A DNA stretch of 64,000 nt. It comes from Gardnerella greenwoodii 00703Dmash. GTDB lineage: Bacteria; Actinomycetota; Actinomycetes; Actinomycetales; Bifidobacteriaceae. Shown here piece by piece: positions 35,942-45,050 of this stretch. The stretch is from assembly GCF_000263635.1 (NCBI RefSeq), contig NZ_ADEV01000008.1:40807-104806 (forward strand). The letters are read 5' to 3'. The position numbers were made by a program, and so were the translations under genes. Positions within the stretch are counted from its first letter, which is position 1. Each line of letters opens with the position of its first letter. The notes below the pieces were generated by a model. The model had not been told where the DNA came from, did no database searches, and saw nothing but the letters and a program-made list of their open reading frames with translations.

Positions 35942-37048
35942 CTACTTACTTAATGGGAGTAAGGACGGCGAAGAAGACGGCGTAGCAGCAGAAGAAGTAG
36001 AAATATTTGATGCAGAAATATTATCATTTTGCACAATAGCAAGATACGTTTCTTCCAAACTTGCAGCGCGATCACCTAAACGTGTAATCCCATCAACAGG
36101 AATTTTAATATTTCGTTCTTGAGATAATATTTTACTCCACGCGATAGTAATATTTAACACTCCATGCGATTCAAAAACATCACACCACAACACTCCATCA
36201 AGTTTTTGCAATTCTTCCTTAACACTAGGAGTTCCGCTTGATACTTCACCGTCATACGCGTACATTGTTACATGATCAATATGCTGCAAAGAAGCCAACT
36301 GCTGAACACTTCCCTGAGCGATAATATTACCGTGATTTATTACAGCAACAGTATCAGCTAATTTTTCAGCCTCACTCATCTCATGCGTAGTTAGCAAAAT
36401 CGCTATTCCTTGATCTCGTAAAGCATGAATAATTTCACGTACTTTCCTAGCATTTTCAGGATCCAAACCAGTAGTAGGCTCATCTAAAAGCATAAGATCC
36501 GTTCTAGCAACCAGCGATCGAGCAATATGCAATCGCTGCCACATTCCCCTTGAAAAAGTTTGAACAGCATCATGAGCTTTATCAAGTAAATCAACTTGCT
36601 CAAGAGCATCGTGAATACGCTTCCCTTGCTCCCTATACGGAACAGCGGAAAGATCCGCAAAATAACGAAGATTATCTAATGCACTTAACCTTTGATAAAA
36701 TCCTCGCTCACCTCCAAGAAGTAACGACACGTGCTTACGTGCTTCTCGAGGATTACTCACAGCATCAATACTGGCAATACGAACACTACCACTATCAGGA
36801 GCTAACAACGTACCAACAATTTTTACAGTAGTTGTTTTACCTGCACCATTCGGACCAAGCAAGCAAAATATTTCACCAGAATAAATATCAAAAGATACGT
36901 TATGTAAAACTTGGCGAGTTGTTTTCTTACGACCGAATCCACGAGAATAAGATCTTGTTACATTATCAATACGCAATATTAAGTTGCTAGTTGACTGCTT
37001 ATTATTCTTATCGCGACTATTAGTTGCGTCTTCTATATTATTATTCAT
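35942..37048 (-). CDS. ABC transporter ATP-binding protein, DrrA-like
   Basis: A 368-residue ATPase: Walker A GPNGAGKTTT, signature FSRGMWQRL, Walker B LMLLDEPTTGLD, H-loop LTTHEMSEAEKLAD. A C-terminal domain (about 260-345) follows, typical of DrrA-type exporters, then a Ser-rich tail (SASNISTSSAATPSSSPSLL). It heads the three-gene exporter operon. Multidrug or antibiotic export is plausible but unproven. Confidence 0.9.
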   Translation of the reverse strand: MNNNIEDATNSRDKNNKQSTSNLILRIDNVTRSYSRGFGRKKTTRQVLHNVSFDIYSGEIFCLLGPNGAGKTTTVKIVGTLLAPDSGSVRIASIDAVSNPREARKHVSLLLGGERGFYQRLSALDNLRYFADLSAVPYREQGKRIHDALEQVDLLDKAHDAVQTFSRGMWQRLHIARSLVARTDLMLLDEPTTGLDPENARKVREIIHALRDQGIAILLTTHEMSEAEKLADTVAVINHGNIIAQGSVQQLASLQHIDHVTMYAYDGEVSSGTPSVKEELQKLDGVLWCDVFESHGVLNITIAWSKILSQERNIKIPVDGITRLGDRAASLEETYLAIVQNDNISASNISTSSAATPSSSPSLLPLSK

Positions 37049-37509
37049 TATTATTGCTTCGTTCTTACTTGTTATTAAAGCTTAATTTTTACTGTTATTA
37101 AACCTTAATTCTTACTGTTATTGAATAAATTTCAACAATGAAAATCAGTTAGATAAAAAGATAACGCTTACTTACAAGAACGATAAGAACGCGCAAAAAC
37201 ATGCAAAAACGTGCAAAAACCACAGAAAAACTAGCACGCATGTGCAAACATAATGACAAAACACCATGTGCAATGCGTGTTTAATACTGCTAAAGAATAT
37301 GTATCTTAAGCTGTTTTATGTGCTTTTATATGCCTTTCAAACCGTTCTGAAGACTAGCGATCATTTGGACAGTCATAGCGCAACACCTCATAAACTTAAA
37401 TGTGCTTTACGTGGAAAATTATATGAGCATTACGTCAAAAACTCAAATATAAGCAATCACAAAACATTTGTTTAACATTTGCAAAATATTACTATTTCTT
37501 CTTTATTGC
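37049..37509. other. Intergenic region upstream of the ABC exporter and relB
   Basis: About 460 bp, AT-rich, with no supported gene. It contains a short tandem run of GCAAAAAC(A/G)T units at about 37194-37222 and low-complexity ATTAAA/TTATTACTT repeats next to the ABC ATPase start. Confidence 0.5.
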
Positions 37510-37538
37510 TTGACAACGTATACTGATTGTATCATAAT
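37510..37538 (+). promoter_or_regulatory. Promoter of the relB-type antitoxin gene
   Basis: TTGACA (37510-37515), 17-bp spacer, CATAAT (37533-37538); the ribosome site AAAAGGAG and the ATG at 37561 follow. Confidence 0.65.
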
Positions 37539-37560
37539 CGCTTTAAAAGGAGCTAATATT

Positions 37561-37836
37561 ATGGCAACAAGTCCTACTCAAATTCGTATTGATAGTAATG
37601 TCAAAACAGAAGCAAATGAACTGTTTAGCAAACTCGGCATCGATATGTCAAGTGCCGTAAACATCTTCTTACGTCAGTGCGTTTTGCATGGAGGACTTCC
37701 TTTTAAAGTAGAAATCCCAAAGTTCAATGCTGAAACACTGGCCGCTATGCAAGAAGCCAAAAGAATTTCCAGAGACCCTAACGTACCATCGTATTCTTCT
37801 ATGGAAGACCTTAAGAAAGCGCTGTTGCAAGACTGA
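37561..37836 (+). CDS. RelB/DinJ family antitoxin
   Basis: A 91-residue antitoxin: ribbon-helix-helix N-terminus (TQIRIDSNVKTEANELFSKLGIDMSSAVNIFLRQCV) with the conserved GGLPF, then a flexible C-terminus (SMEDLKKALLQD) that would wrap the toxin. The ATG at 37561 follows AAAAGGAG. It should repress its own promoter. Its toxin gene, overlapping by one base (TGATG), is reduced to 28 codons, so this antitoxin has lost its partner. Confidence 0.93.
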   Translation: MATSPTQIRIDSNVKTEANELFSKLGIDMSSAVNIFLRQCVLHGGLPFKVEIPKFNAETLAAMQEAKRISRDPNVPSYSSMEDLKKALLQD

Positions 37837-37922
37837 TGTACAACGTTAAGTTCACGAACGCATATATTCTCACACTCACACTTATCGACACTGGTAGACA
37901 CGCAGATTTATTTGATATGTAA
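37836..37922 (+). pseudogene. Internally deleted YafQ-type toxin gene
   Basis: Overlapping the antitoxin stop, the frame reads MYNVKFTNAY, the usual start of a YafQ/RelE toxin, and jumps directly to ILTLTLIDTGRHADLF plus two residues, the usual end. The central 55-60 residues, with the RNase active site, are missing. The frame is otherwise intact, so a clean in-frame deletion is the simplest explanation. Confidence 0.78.
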
Positions 37923-38146
37923 ACGTAATAAATGTACAAAAAGTTGTTGTATACGATTTGTAGTTTGACATCCGCTAAAAAATAATCCTACTATTTATAT
38001 TTCAAAATATTCACCAACTTAATTTACATAATTTTTTGGAATATAATCTCTCATATAGCAACATTTGAATATACTTTATTAAGAAAATTAAACTTTACAG
38101 AAGTACGCATTACACGCTAACCCGTAACTTAAGAATGTATTAAAAA

Positions 38147-38192
38147 ACAAGGCGAAGAGCAGCGAAACTATCACAAGTACTCAACGCCTTGT
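38147..38192 (-). terminator. Intrinsic terminator after the DUF262 gene
   Basis: On the minus strand ACAAGGCG (38192-38185) pairs with CGCCTTGT (38154-38147), followed by TTTTTAAT. It lies 30 bp past the stop. The rest of 37923-38223 shows nothing else. Confidence 0.72.
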
Positions 38193-38223
38193 AAACAATT
38201 ATAAATTGTAAATAAATTTGTAT

Positions 38224-40098
38224 TTACTCTTTCACAAGATTGTAATAATCTTCGAGTAAACGCTCTTTCCTATAAAGAATCTTTTCAGAATCGAAATCTT
38301 TATAGTCATCAAAGAATCTACGAGTTAAAGTAATCCTTGACTTCTCATACATTTCTTTCTTTCTACTTTCGCATACATTTTTATGAATGTCTCTCTCTAG
38401 TAGAAGTATGTTACCAATACTATATATATTCTTTTCTCCTGATTGTCTATCAATAATATGCTCCAAAGTAGAATTATGAATAAATCCTAATCCATCATTA
38501 GCTCTATTTGTATCTTTAGTTTGTTCTTTTTCTGAAAGTTCAGAAAGAATAAAACGAATAATCTCACGATTTTTATTCTTAGAAAAACTATTTTCTTTGC
38601 ATGGCCTGCAATCATATTCCAGATCAGCATGAATTACTATATTTTTATCAGGAATCTTCGCATTTAAATCTTTTGAAAAATCTTTAAGGATTTCTGCGGC
38701 TTTGCTATTAAGAATTTCTATGGCTTTACTATCTTTTGCTTTTTGATCTTCTGCTTTTTGATCTTCTGCTTCCTTAAGATTTAATAATTTTCGCGAACAT
38801 TTAGAGTATACGGAATTTAACTTATTCGCAGGAGATTTAACAAGAACATGCAGACACTGATGCAGAGCTAAAATCTTAATAAATTTAGCAAAAGTACTAT
38901 TACTTATGTATTCATATTTTCTGCATTCAAATAAACTAATTAGCAAAATCCTTAGCTGAGATATACCAATATTTTTAAAGAATTCAAAGTATCTTTTCAG
39001 TTCTTGATTATTATCAGTTTTAAAGTAGTTATGTATGTCGAATACAGTATCGTTATCATTAGGTTTTGTGAACACCTTGTAATATTCAGAAGAACGTTCA
39101 AGCGATTCTAAAAATTCAGTGCAATCATTCTCATGAACTTTACTAGAGAATTTTTCAAAAAGTTTTGTAGTAATAATACCTGCATATCTACCACACATGT
39201 AGTGATAAATAAATTTTTCTATACTTTCTTCTGCACTATATATATTATTTTCTATATTTTTCCATTTAGTATATACATATTCATCACAGTCACCTTTAGC
39301 AATTAAAGAGTAAATCTCATTCTTAATCAAATCTGATTGACTTAAATGCTTTCCCCTATAATTTAGATTCCTAAATAGTGTATATGCTTCCTCTTTCTCA
39401 TCACTAAAAATACATATAATCACAGAATTTGATAGGTGCTTACCAAAATTCTCTAGTATTCTAATATAATCATCATCACTAAATTCTGATAAATTTTTAT
39501 GTACTTTACATTTATCATTTATTGCAGATAGCACATTCGACTTACATAGTAACTTAGTTTTAATGTATTCATAATGTTTAATAAGATCTTCTTGAGACCT
39601 TGATGAAGGCGTTACACAAGCCCCATTACTTTTCCTATCATTTATATCAAGTATCTCTACAGGAAGGATAGGATTCAATGCACTATTTACTATTCTTGGG
39701 CAATAAACATCTTTGCCACTCCTGGCAATCTTCGCTTGTAACCTTACATCAAAATCAGTCTTATAATTTTTATCAATTTTTTTAATCAAATCTCTAATAG
39801 CAGCAAAGAATAAAGTAATTGTAGTTAATCTCTGTTGACCATCTATGACTTCATAAGGTTTTAACTCATTTGGATGATTTTCATCACCTATTAATAAAAT
39901 TATTCCTAAAAAATACTTACTTTTTTCATCAACTTCTAAATTATCAAAATCTAAATCGCTTGATCTAAATAGATCATAGAAAAAATCATCGAAATTATCA
40001 TTATCCCAAGAGAAATCCCTCTGAAAATTTGGAATATTATATGTTCTATTCTCATCAAAAATTTTTCTAACAGTTAACTTAGACGGTGAGAAACTCAT
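38224..40098 (-). CDS. DUF262/DUF1524 protein, GmrSD-type nuclease (phage defence)
   Basis: A 624-residue protein. The N-terminal DUF262 (ParB/GmrS-like) domain has IPNFQRDFSWDNDNFDDFFYDL (residues 22-43) and EVIDGQQRLTTITLFFAAIRDL (about 83-104). The C-terminal DUF1524 HNH-like domain has NSTLEHIIDRQSGEKN followed by IYSIGNILLLERDIHKN; it keeps the EH pair but lacks the usual Pro after it (EHIIDR rather than EHIxP). Such proteins are type IV enzymes acting against phages with modified DNA. A charged tract with tandem AEDQK/AKDSK units (about 445-462) separates the halves. It stands alone between toxin-antitoxin genes and is very AT-rich, consistent with transfer. Confidence 0.85.
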   Translation of the reverse strand: MSFSPSKLTVRKIFDENRTYNIPNFQRDFSWDNDNFDDFFYDLFRSSDLDFDNLEVDEKSKYFLGIILLIGDENHPNELKPYEVIDGQQRLTTITLFFAAIRDLIKKIDKNYKTDFDVRLQAKIARSGKDVYCPRIVNSALNPILPVEILDINDRKSNGACVTPSSRSQEDLIKHYEYIKTKLLCKSNVLSAINDKCKVHKNLSEFSDDDYIRILENFGKHLSNSVIICIFSDEKEEAYTLFRNLNYRGKHLSQSDLIKNEIYSLIAKGDCDEYVYTKWKNIENNIYSAEESIEKFIYHYMCGRYAGIITTKLFEKFSSKVHENDCTEFLESLERSSEYYKVFTKPNDNDTVFDIHNYFKTDNNQELKRYFEFFKNIGISQLRILLISLFECRKYEYISNSTFAKFIKILALHQCLHVLVKSPANKLNSVYSKCSRKLLNLKEAEDQKAEDQKAKDSKAIEILNSKAAEILKDFSKDLNAKIPDKNIVIHADLEYDCRPCKENSFSKNKNREIIRFILSELSEKEQTKDTNRANDGLGFIHNSTLEHIIDRQSGEKNIYSIGNILLLERDIHKNVCESRKKEMYEKSRITLTRRFFDDYKDFDSEKILYRKERLLEDYYNLVKE

Positions 40099-40545
40099 AC
40101 AAAATCACGTCCTTGAAAAATTGTATATATCAAAGTAAATATTCGATTATTACTTTATAGGTATAGCATTACACCACTCGTAAGTTTATATTTCGATTTT
40201 GACATAGAATCATTAGTTAAAAAAAAAACATGCATGAAGTAGGATCATATTTGTTCGTATTCTTATGTATTCAAATCTACGTCTTCTAAGTGTTATATAC
40301 TCAAACAAAATGCAAATATAAATTTATCAAAAATATCTTGTAAAACATAACGTCATAGTCATTAAACGTTGATTGTATATAAGCTATTCTTCATTTCTAC
40401 AAATAGCAAAAACCGGATGGCTTCAGTTGATATTGGCATTTACCTTCAGCCTATAACACAATAATAAAGACCCAGAAGTATAAACCTCAAGGTCTTAAAA
40501 ACTAATATATTATATTTTTGAAGATAATTAACAAATATAATAAAA
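40099..40545. other. AT-rich intergenic region
   Basis: About 450 bp with no supported gene. A weak hairpin AAGACC/GGTCTT (40467-40496) followed on the minus strand by TATTATT may end the DUF2188 transcript. The rest is low-complexity AT. Confidence 0.5.
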
Positions 40546-40779
40546 TTATTTCCTATCACGAGGAGGGCATGGGTCATTCCCATGACTATCAGAATTCTGA
40601 ATTCTGCCATCCATACCATGAACAATAAATTCAGTACCCTGATTTCTGCTGATTATTCTGCCAGCTTTTAATGCTTCAACTTTTGTTGCAGTGTGAATGC
40701 TTGCGCGTTGTGAATCATTTCGTTTTACATCCCATCCACCATTCGGGTTATGAACTACATGGTGTTCGCTTCGTTCCAT
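40546..40779 (-). CDS. DUF2188 domain protein
   Basis: A 77-residue protein with the DUF2188 pattern: HHVVHNPNGGWDVKRNDSQRASIHTATKVEALKAGRIISRNQGTEFIVHGMDGRIQ, a small alpha/beta fold that reads like a double-stranded RNA-binding or YjcQ-like module. Function unknown. It begins 12 bp after the stop of the Panacea antitoxin gene and completes a three-gene unit with it and the MqsR-like toxin. Confidence 0.85.
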   Translation of the reverse strand: MERSEHHVVHNPNGGWDVKRNDSQRASIHTATKVEALKAGRIISRNQGTEFIVHGMDGRIQNSDSHGNDPCPPRDRK

Positions 40780-40791
40780 ATAAAAGACTCC

Positions 40792-41787
40792 TTACATATT
40801 GGCAAACACAGCTTTCGTATACAACTGAATATCTCTAGGAGAATTCATACCATACTGCTCTTTAATTTTCATAAAATAATCCCCAATCATCTGTTTATCA
40901 ATAATCTTATTTGAAGAAGCACCATCTGGAAGATCCCCCCTAGTATTAATCCATGGAGATTCATTGTGAGTGAAGTCTTCCAAAATCTTTCCACTATAAC
41001 AACAAATATTTCGGATCACACTATCTAAAATAGCCTTCTCCTGAGCAGTAAATATAGAAGAATCAAATGATTCAACCTTTGAAATCGGATCAAAATGATA
41101 ATCCGAATACTTCGCATAAATATCCCTGTAAACAGGCCCATGCGCCCAAGCTTCACAATCCTCAACAAAAATGTACTTTTTGAAAAATGCATAGAAGAAT
41201 CCCTGGATATAATAAAGACTCTTCTGCAACGCTAATGGCGTGATATCCTCGCACTGATTTAAAAGATATGCAACAACTTCACTTATTTTGCCATCAAGCA
41301 TGCCATTATTGCCAATCAAAGCCGAAACAGCTTTATAACTTTTCTCGTAAGTCTGCTGAGACATCAATCGACCCTTATTTTCCTCCAAAATACTCAGATA
41401 ATAAGCAGGATCATCAAATAGTCGATTCAAAGTTTCAGAATATTGCCGAGTCGGTATATCACCATCTGCATAACGAGTAAGCGTGTGTTCCCCCCATCCC
41501 AAAAGTATTGACAGTGGACGCTTACCAATATCATAACGTTCAGGAATTGCTCGAATCTTTTCAAGAGAAACGATACCATTCTCTTTTCGGTAAACATCAT
41601 AAAGCGCTTTCAAATTAGATTCACCAATTTCTTCAACATCTACATATGCTCCACAATTAGCGCACTTTGCTTCCCTGCCAACATAGTGATACTGAACACC
41701 ACGAATAGTTCCAGTCATCTCCTTTTCTTCAACAGTATATGAAACTTCATCTCTACATTCTTCACAAAATACAACTCTTACACTCAT
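40792..41787 (-). CDS. Antitoxin fusing an MqsA-like zinc/HTH module to a Panacea (DUF4065, SocA-like) domain
   Basis: 331 residues. N-terminal zinc fold with two CxxC pairs (FCEECRDE at 7-14; AKCANCGAYV around 40-49), as in MqsA. Then a helix-turn-helix region (about 70-125: SLEKIRAIPERYDIGKRPLSILLGWGEHTLTRYADGDIPT). C-terminal DUF4065 domain (about 165-300: VVAYLLNQCEDITPLALQKSLYYIQGFFYAFF, AWAHGPVYRDIYAKY). Panacea domains neutralise diverse toxins in TA pairs. It lies 22 bp downstream of the MqsR-like toxin gene, toxin first as in mqsRA. Confidence 0.85.
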   Translation of the reverse strand: MSVRVVFCEECRDEVSYTVEEKEMTGTIRGVQYHYVGREAKCANCGAYVDVEEIGESNLKALYDVYRKENGIVSLEKIRAIPERYDIGKRPLSILLGWGEHTLTRYADGDIPTRQYSETLNRLFDDPAYYLSILEENKGRLMSQQTYEKSYKAVSALIGNNGMLDGKISEVVAYLLNQCEDITPLALQKSLYYIQGFFYAFFKKYIFVEDCEAWAHGPVYRDIYAKYSDYHFDPISKVESFDSSIFTAQEKAILDSVIRNICCYSGKILEDFTHNESPWINTRGDLPDGASSNKIIDKQMIGDYFMKIKEQYGMNSPRDIQLYTKAVFANM

Positions 41788-41809
41788 AATAATTTCTCCT
41801 TTAAACTCT

Positions 41810-42220
41810 CTATCTAAACAAATAACTAATAGGCTTATTAAGCTTATGGAAAGAGATCACAATTGTTCTTCTTCCATTCTTACCTTTAATCACGTTAAAC
41901 TTCGTATATATGTCTACCAACTCTTGTTTTCCCAACGCATTAGCCAATGTTATTCTAGGAACGAAAACATAAAGAACTTCGCGCTCATATCCTATCTTCA
42001 TATTTTGTAGACTATGACAAAAATCATCAACTGAAATTTGCATTAAGATTTCTTTTCGCTTCCTTGGATAAATGTTGTATTCGTTGATGAAATCTATATT
42101 CTCCTGACGATTTTCATTCATTGCGATATTAAAACGACCAGCATCAATACATTCTTTTATCATCGAAAGAACATCTTCAATCTGCTTTCTAGTGTAATTT
42201 TGATTATAATGCGGATTCAT
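41810..42220 (-). CDS. MqsR-like toxin
   Basis: A 136-residue basic protein upstream of the MqsA/Panacea antitoxin. It shares a pattern with MqsR, an mRNA interferase of RelE fold: an initial helix ending in DAGRF, the block ILMQISVDDFCHSLQNMKIGYEREVLYVFVPRI, and the C-terminal strands VDIYTKFNVIKG-RTIVISFHKLNKPI. The similarity is by eye and distant. The ATG at 42220 has a GGGGGAAG site; an in-frame start at 42241 is less likely. Confidence 0.68.
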   Translation of the reverse strand: MNPHYNQNYTRKQIEDVLSMIKECIDAGRFNIAMNENRQENIDFINEYNIYPRKRKEILMQISVDDFCHSLQNMKIGYEREVLYVFVPRITLANALGKQELVDIYTKFNVIKGKNGRRTIVISFHKLNKPISYLFR

Positions 42221-42529
42221 ACTTCCCCCTAACCCCTTCATGTACTATTGTACTAAAAGTTGTTCAGGAATCAAGGGGGTTTGTACTAATTAGTACATTG
42301 TGATATTAGAATTGTTACAGTTGATTAGCGCGACTCATTCTAACGTAAATAATCGCGAGGAAATGGCTTAAATCCACCGCACGCTAAACCTTTTAACGAT
42401 AGCCCTCACCAAGCCTTGCTACACAAGAGCAAACTTGCACCCATCTAATCAGACCTTGACATCAACACTATAGTCCCCACGCACGTAGAGCCTTTTGCTC
42501 AAAAGAGAAGAAAACAGTCTTATAAAATC
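42221..42529. other. Promoter region of the TA operon and MITE left-end copy
   Basis: The TA promoter should lie at about 42240-42310, with TACTAATTAGTACA-like inverted sequence near 42283-42296 that could be the antitoxin operator. From about 42384 to 42470 lies a copy of the left end of the 47712-47916 element, beginning TAAACCTTTTAACGATAG. No gene. Confidence 0.6.
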
Positions 42530-43483
42530 TTATGCTGCTACTGCGGTTCTTCTCCATGGGTGCTGCTTGATAACGAGAACAATATCGGTAAGCACAATAT
42601 CAACGACTACGCTTACCCATACCAAGCTCGGTGTAAGAAGCCAAGCGAGAACACCAAAGATCAGTAGTCTAAGCAGTACAACAATAACCAAGAAAGGCCA
42701 ACTTTTTGTTAGGCATTTCTGTTGATCAGCCTTCAATGCGCCCATCAGAACCATAACCGCAGCAGCCGCGCAAGAAAATAGCATATTGCCCAAGAACATG
42801 ACGAGTAGCGTGCGCCAGCCAGCGATAGCACCAAGCATCCACCATTGCAGCATCAATGCAAGCAAAAATGTGACAACATCGCATACTGATTCCATCAGCA
42901 TATTTGCAACGATTAACGAGGAGAATGTTAGAGACACACCTCTAGAAGTGTCTGTTTTACCTGCGCTCGCATGCTGTAATGCAATCTTGTTTCTCACCTC
43001 GGCGCGCTTTACGCGTTCTTCTTCAAGCATTTGAACGCCAAGCTCAGCCGATTTCTTTGAAGCTTCCTGTAATTGCGCATCCGTCATACCTGGCTGCCAA
43101 GGCTTTTCAAAAACAAACAGCAACACACTGGTAATCGCTGCGCCAATAATAATGCTTAGCAACGTGATATTGGAAACAAGCAATAAAGCAATACCAGAAG
43201 TCACCAGAAGCCTGAGCACAAAATCGATGATTCCAATAAGCAAATACCCGTCATCCGGTCTACGATGCCTATACCACTGCAGATACGCTGCACTTAGCAG
43301 CGAAAACACCACAACACTCAGCGCGAGTATGACCACAGTTTCCCAACCTAGTACGTGGTGCCCTACGAACTGCTGTACAGGAAGCGAAATAATAAGAGTG
43401 CAAATGCCAGCAACAGTTTCTATAATCACATTATCCCAAAAAGCATGCTTGAAAAGCACTGGCCTTACATTCGTCTCACTCAT
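42530..43483 (-). CDS. Integral membrane protein of unknown function
   Basis: A 317-residue protein with about eight helices in two similar halves (helices at about 15-90 and 190-300), split by a soluble helical stretch (PGMTDAQLQEASKKSAELGVQMLEEERVKRAEVRNKIALQ). No transporter signature was recognised. The ATG at 43483 has GAGG 7 bases upstream (a second ATG directly before it at 43486). It starts 10 bp after the acetyltransferase gene, so they form an operon. GC content is higher than neighbours. Confidence 0.72.
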   Translation of the reverse strand: MSETNVRPVLFKHAFWDNVIIETVAGICTLIISLPVQQFVGHHVLGWETVVILALSVVVFSLLSAAYLQWYRHRRPDDGYLLIGIIDFVLRLLVTSGIALLLVSNITLLSIIIGAAITSVLLFVFEKPWQPGMTDAQLQEASKKSAELGVQMLEEERVKRAEVRNKIALQHASAGKTDTSRGVSLTFSSLIVANMLMESVCDVVTFLLALMLQWWMLGAIAGWRTLLVMFLGNMLFSCAAAAVMVLMGALKADQQKCLTKSWPFLVIVVLLRLLIFGVLAWLLTPSLVWVSVVVDIVLTDIVLVIKQHPWRRTAVAA

Positions 43484-43493
43484 CATCTTTCCT

Positions 43494-44000
43494 CTATATA
43501 TTAATCCAATACCTTCTTGTTGTAACATTTCCCCTTGATAGGCTATTTTTCACTTTGTTTTCTAAAATTCCACCATTATTTTCTATAACTTTTATTGAGC
43601 CGATATTGTCATCATCGCACGTAATCAAAACTTTATGTAGATTCAAAGTCTCTTTACAATATGTAAGTGCCATAGAAAGCATTTTTGTTCCATAGCCCTT
43701 CATACATTCAGATTGCCTAACTTCGTACCCTATGTGACCACCATAGTTAATTAAAAAAGAATTTAATTCATGCCTAATATTGATTTCACCAATAAATTTT
43801 TCATTATCTATCAGCCAAAATGTAGTGGCTCTAACATAATTTTCAGGTAAATTTATACCATGTTCATAGTTATAAGAACTCTCTACAATTGTCTCATAAT
43901 TTCTAAAACGTCTTTCAGCATTCGGCCTAAAAATTTCATCTTCTTCATTTGCTTCTATATAACCTTGGATATATTTCTTATCTGGTCTAATTAGTCGCAT
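43494..44000 (-). CDS. GNAT family N-acetyltransferase
   Basis: A 168-residue acetyltransferase of the RimJ/RimL-like type: GHIGYEVRQSECMKGYGTKMLSMALTYCKETLN carries the acetyl-CoA loop (R-x-x-E-x-x-K-G-Y-G-T), then VLITCDDDNIGSIKVIENNGGILENKV. Substrate unknown. It is the first gene of the pair with the membrane protein. Confidence 0.88.
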   Translation of the reverse strand: MRLIRPDKKYIQGYIEANEEDEIFRPNAERRFRNYETIVESSYNYEHGINLPENYVRATTFWLIDNEKFIGEINIRHELNSFLINYGGHIGYEVRQSECMKGYGTKMLSMALTYCKETLNLHKVLITCDDDNIGSIKVIENNGGILENKVKNSLSRGNVTTRRYWINI

Positions 44001-44561
44001 ACGTGCTCCTTATTCCCAATATGTAATTCTATTAAAATTAGAATCCATAATAGTCTGTTTAGCTTTCATAGCATTAATATTAAAAAAAAACTACACACAC
44101 AAGCTTTATTAAAGAAAAATTTTTTATTTTTTCAATTAGTACAGGCTTTTCGCATCCATAAAATTTTTCTTTTCCATAAATCACAGCTTTTACTAGAAAA
44201 TAATGTATGATCCGAACAAATGTAAGAAACAGAAGTAAAACAAAAACAGAACCAAAACTAGAACCAGAACCAGGAATTTTCACCGCGCTTATAAATTATA
44301 AGTGAAATTTAATGCCAAAATCGATAATTTATAAGTTATAACTGACAAAATAGCAAAATTGCATCTAGAATCTCGAGAAGTGAGCTTAAATCCACCGCAT
44401 GCTAAACCTTTTAACATTTAGTCTTTACAACCACATTTCTAAACAAAGCCAATCGTCGTACCAATATCTCGCCAAACGTCAGAATAAAAGTTCGATAGCG
44501 CGATAACTATTGTAATCTTGATAAGATTATGATACTTTTTTGATAAAAGGAGGTTGATACT
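44001..44561. other. Repeat-bearing intergenic region before phd
   Basis: AT-rich, about 560 bp. The block 44351-44458 recurs almost unchanged at 52972-53080: both contain CATCTAGAATCTCGAGAAGT, CTTAAATCCACC and CTAAACCTTTTAACATTTAG, and end in AAAGCCAATCGTCG, the start of the 23-bp repeat. A short hydrophobic frame on the minus strand (44080-44283) lacks coding character. Confidence 0.65.
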
Positions 44562-44813
44562 ATGATTAATATTCGTCCAGTTTCCGATTTAAGAAACAAA
44601 TTCCCAGAAGTAGAAGAAACAGTTATAAATTCAAACACACCAGTATTCCTTACAAAAAACGGTTATGGAACTATGGTTCTCATGAGCATCAAACAATACT
44701 CCACTCTCACTGACGACATTGAAAGAAAACTCGACGAAGCAGATACTTTTGCCGCAAACACTTCTACGCGTCTTTCTAAAGACGACGTCTTTGATAGCGC
44801 AAGAAGTAATTAA
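44562..44813 (+). CDS. Phd/YefM family antitoxin
   Basis: An 83-residue antitoxin: INIRPVSDLRNKFPEVEETVINSNTPVFLTKNGYGTMVLMSIKQY is the standard Phd/YefM DNA-binding fold. The C-terminus (LDEADTFAANTSTRLSKDDVFDSARSN) would bind the toxin. A strong AAAGGAGG site precedes the ATG. The toxin gene that should overlap its end survives only as a 3' fragment. Confidence 0.92.
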   Translation: MINIRPVSDLRNKFPEVEETVINSNTPVFLTKNGYGTMVLMSIKQYSTLTDDIERKLDEADTFAANTSTRLSKDDVFDSARSN

Positions 44814-44958
44814 TCAAAAAACACAAGAACACCCTTACTACAGGATTAACGTACGCAACTTTTCTGTTTTTTACGTTGTCATCGACGACACTATGGAAGT
44901 GCGAAGACTTCTATACTCAAACGAAATATTGACGCACTACTGGAATAACCATCCCTAA
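44806..44958 (+). pseudogene. 5'-truncated RelE/ParE-type toxin gene
   Basis: Overlapping the end of the phd gene in another frame, about 50 codons read NQKTQEHPYYRINVRNFSVFYVVIDDTMEVRRLLYSNE and end in a stop at 44958. HPYYRINVRNFSVFYVVIDD...VRRLLYS is the C-terminal half of a RelE/ParE toxin. The N-terminal 55-60 residues are gone and no start codon with a ribosome site remains. Confidence 0.75.
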
Positions 44959-45050
44959 TAACAATCATTATTATGCTAACGGTTATTAAAAAAGCTATCG
45001 TTAAAGGTTTAAGATTGGCTTGATAGCTTGATTCTTGAGTGAAAATATTA

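Noticed and set aside
37266..37475. 69-codon frame between the ABC operon and relB
   Set aside because: No ribosome site, unusual composition, and no similarity; probably non-coding.
44080..44283. 67-codon hydrophobic frame on the minus strand
   Set aside because: Extremely AT-rich, no convincing ribosome site, G/S/F repeat arises from a low-complexity tract; reads as chance.
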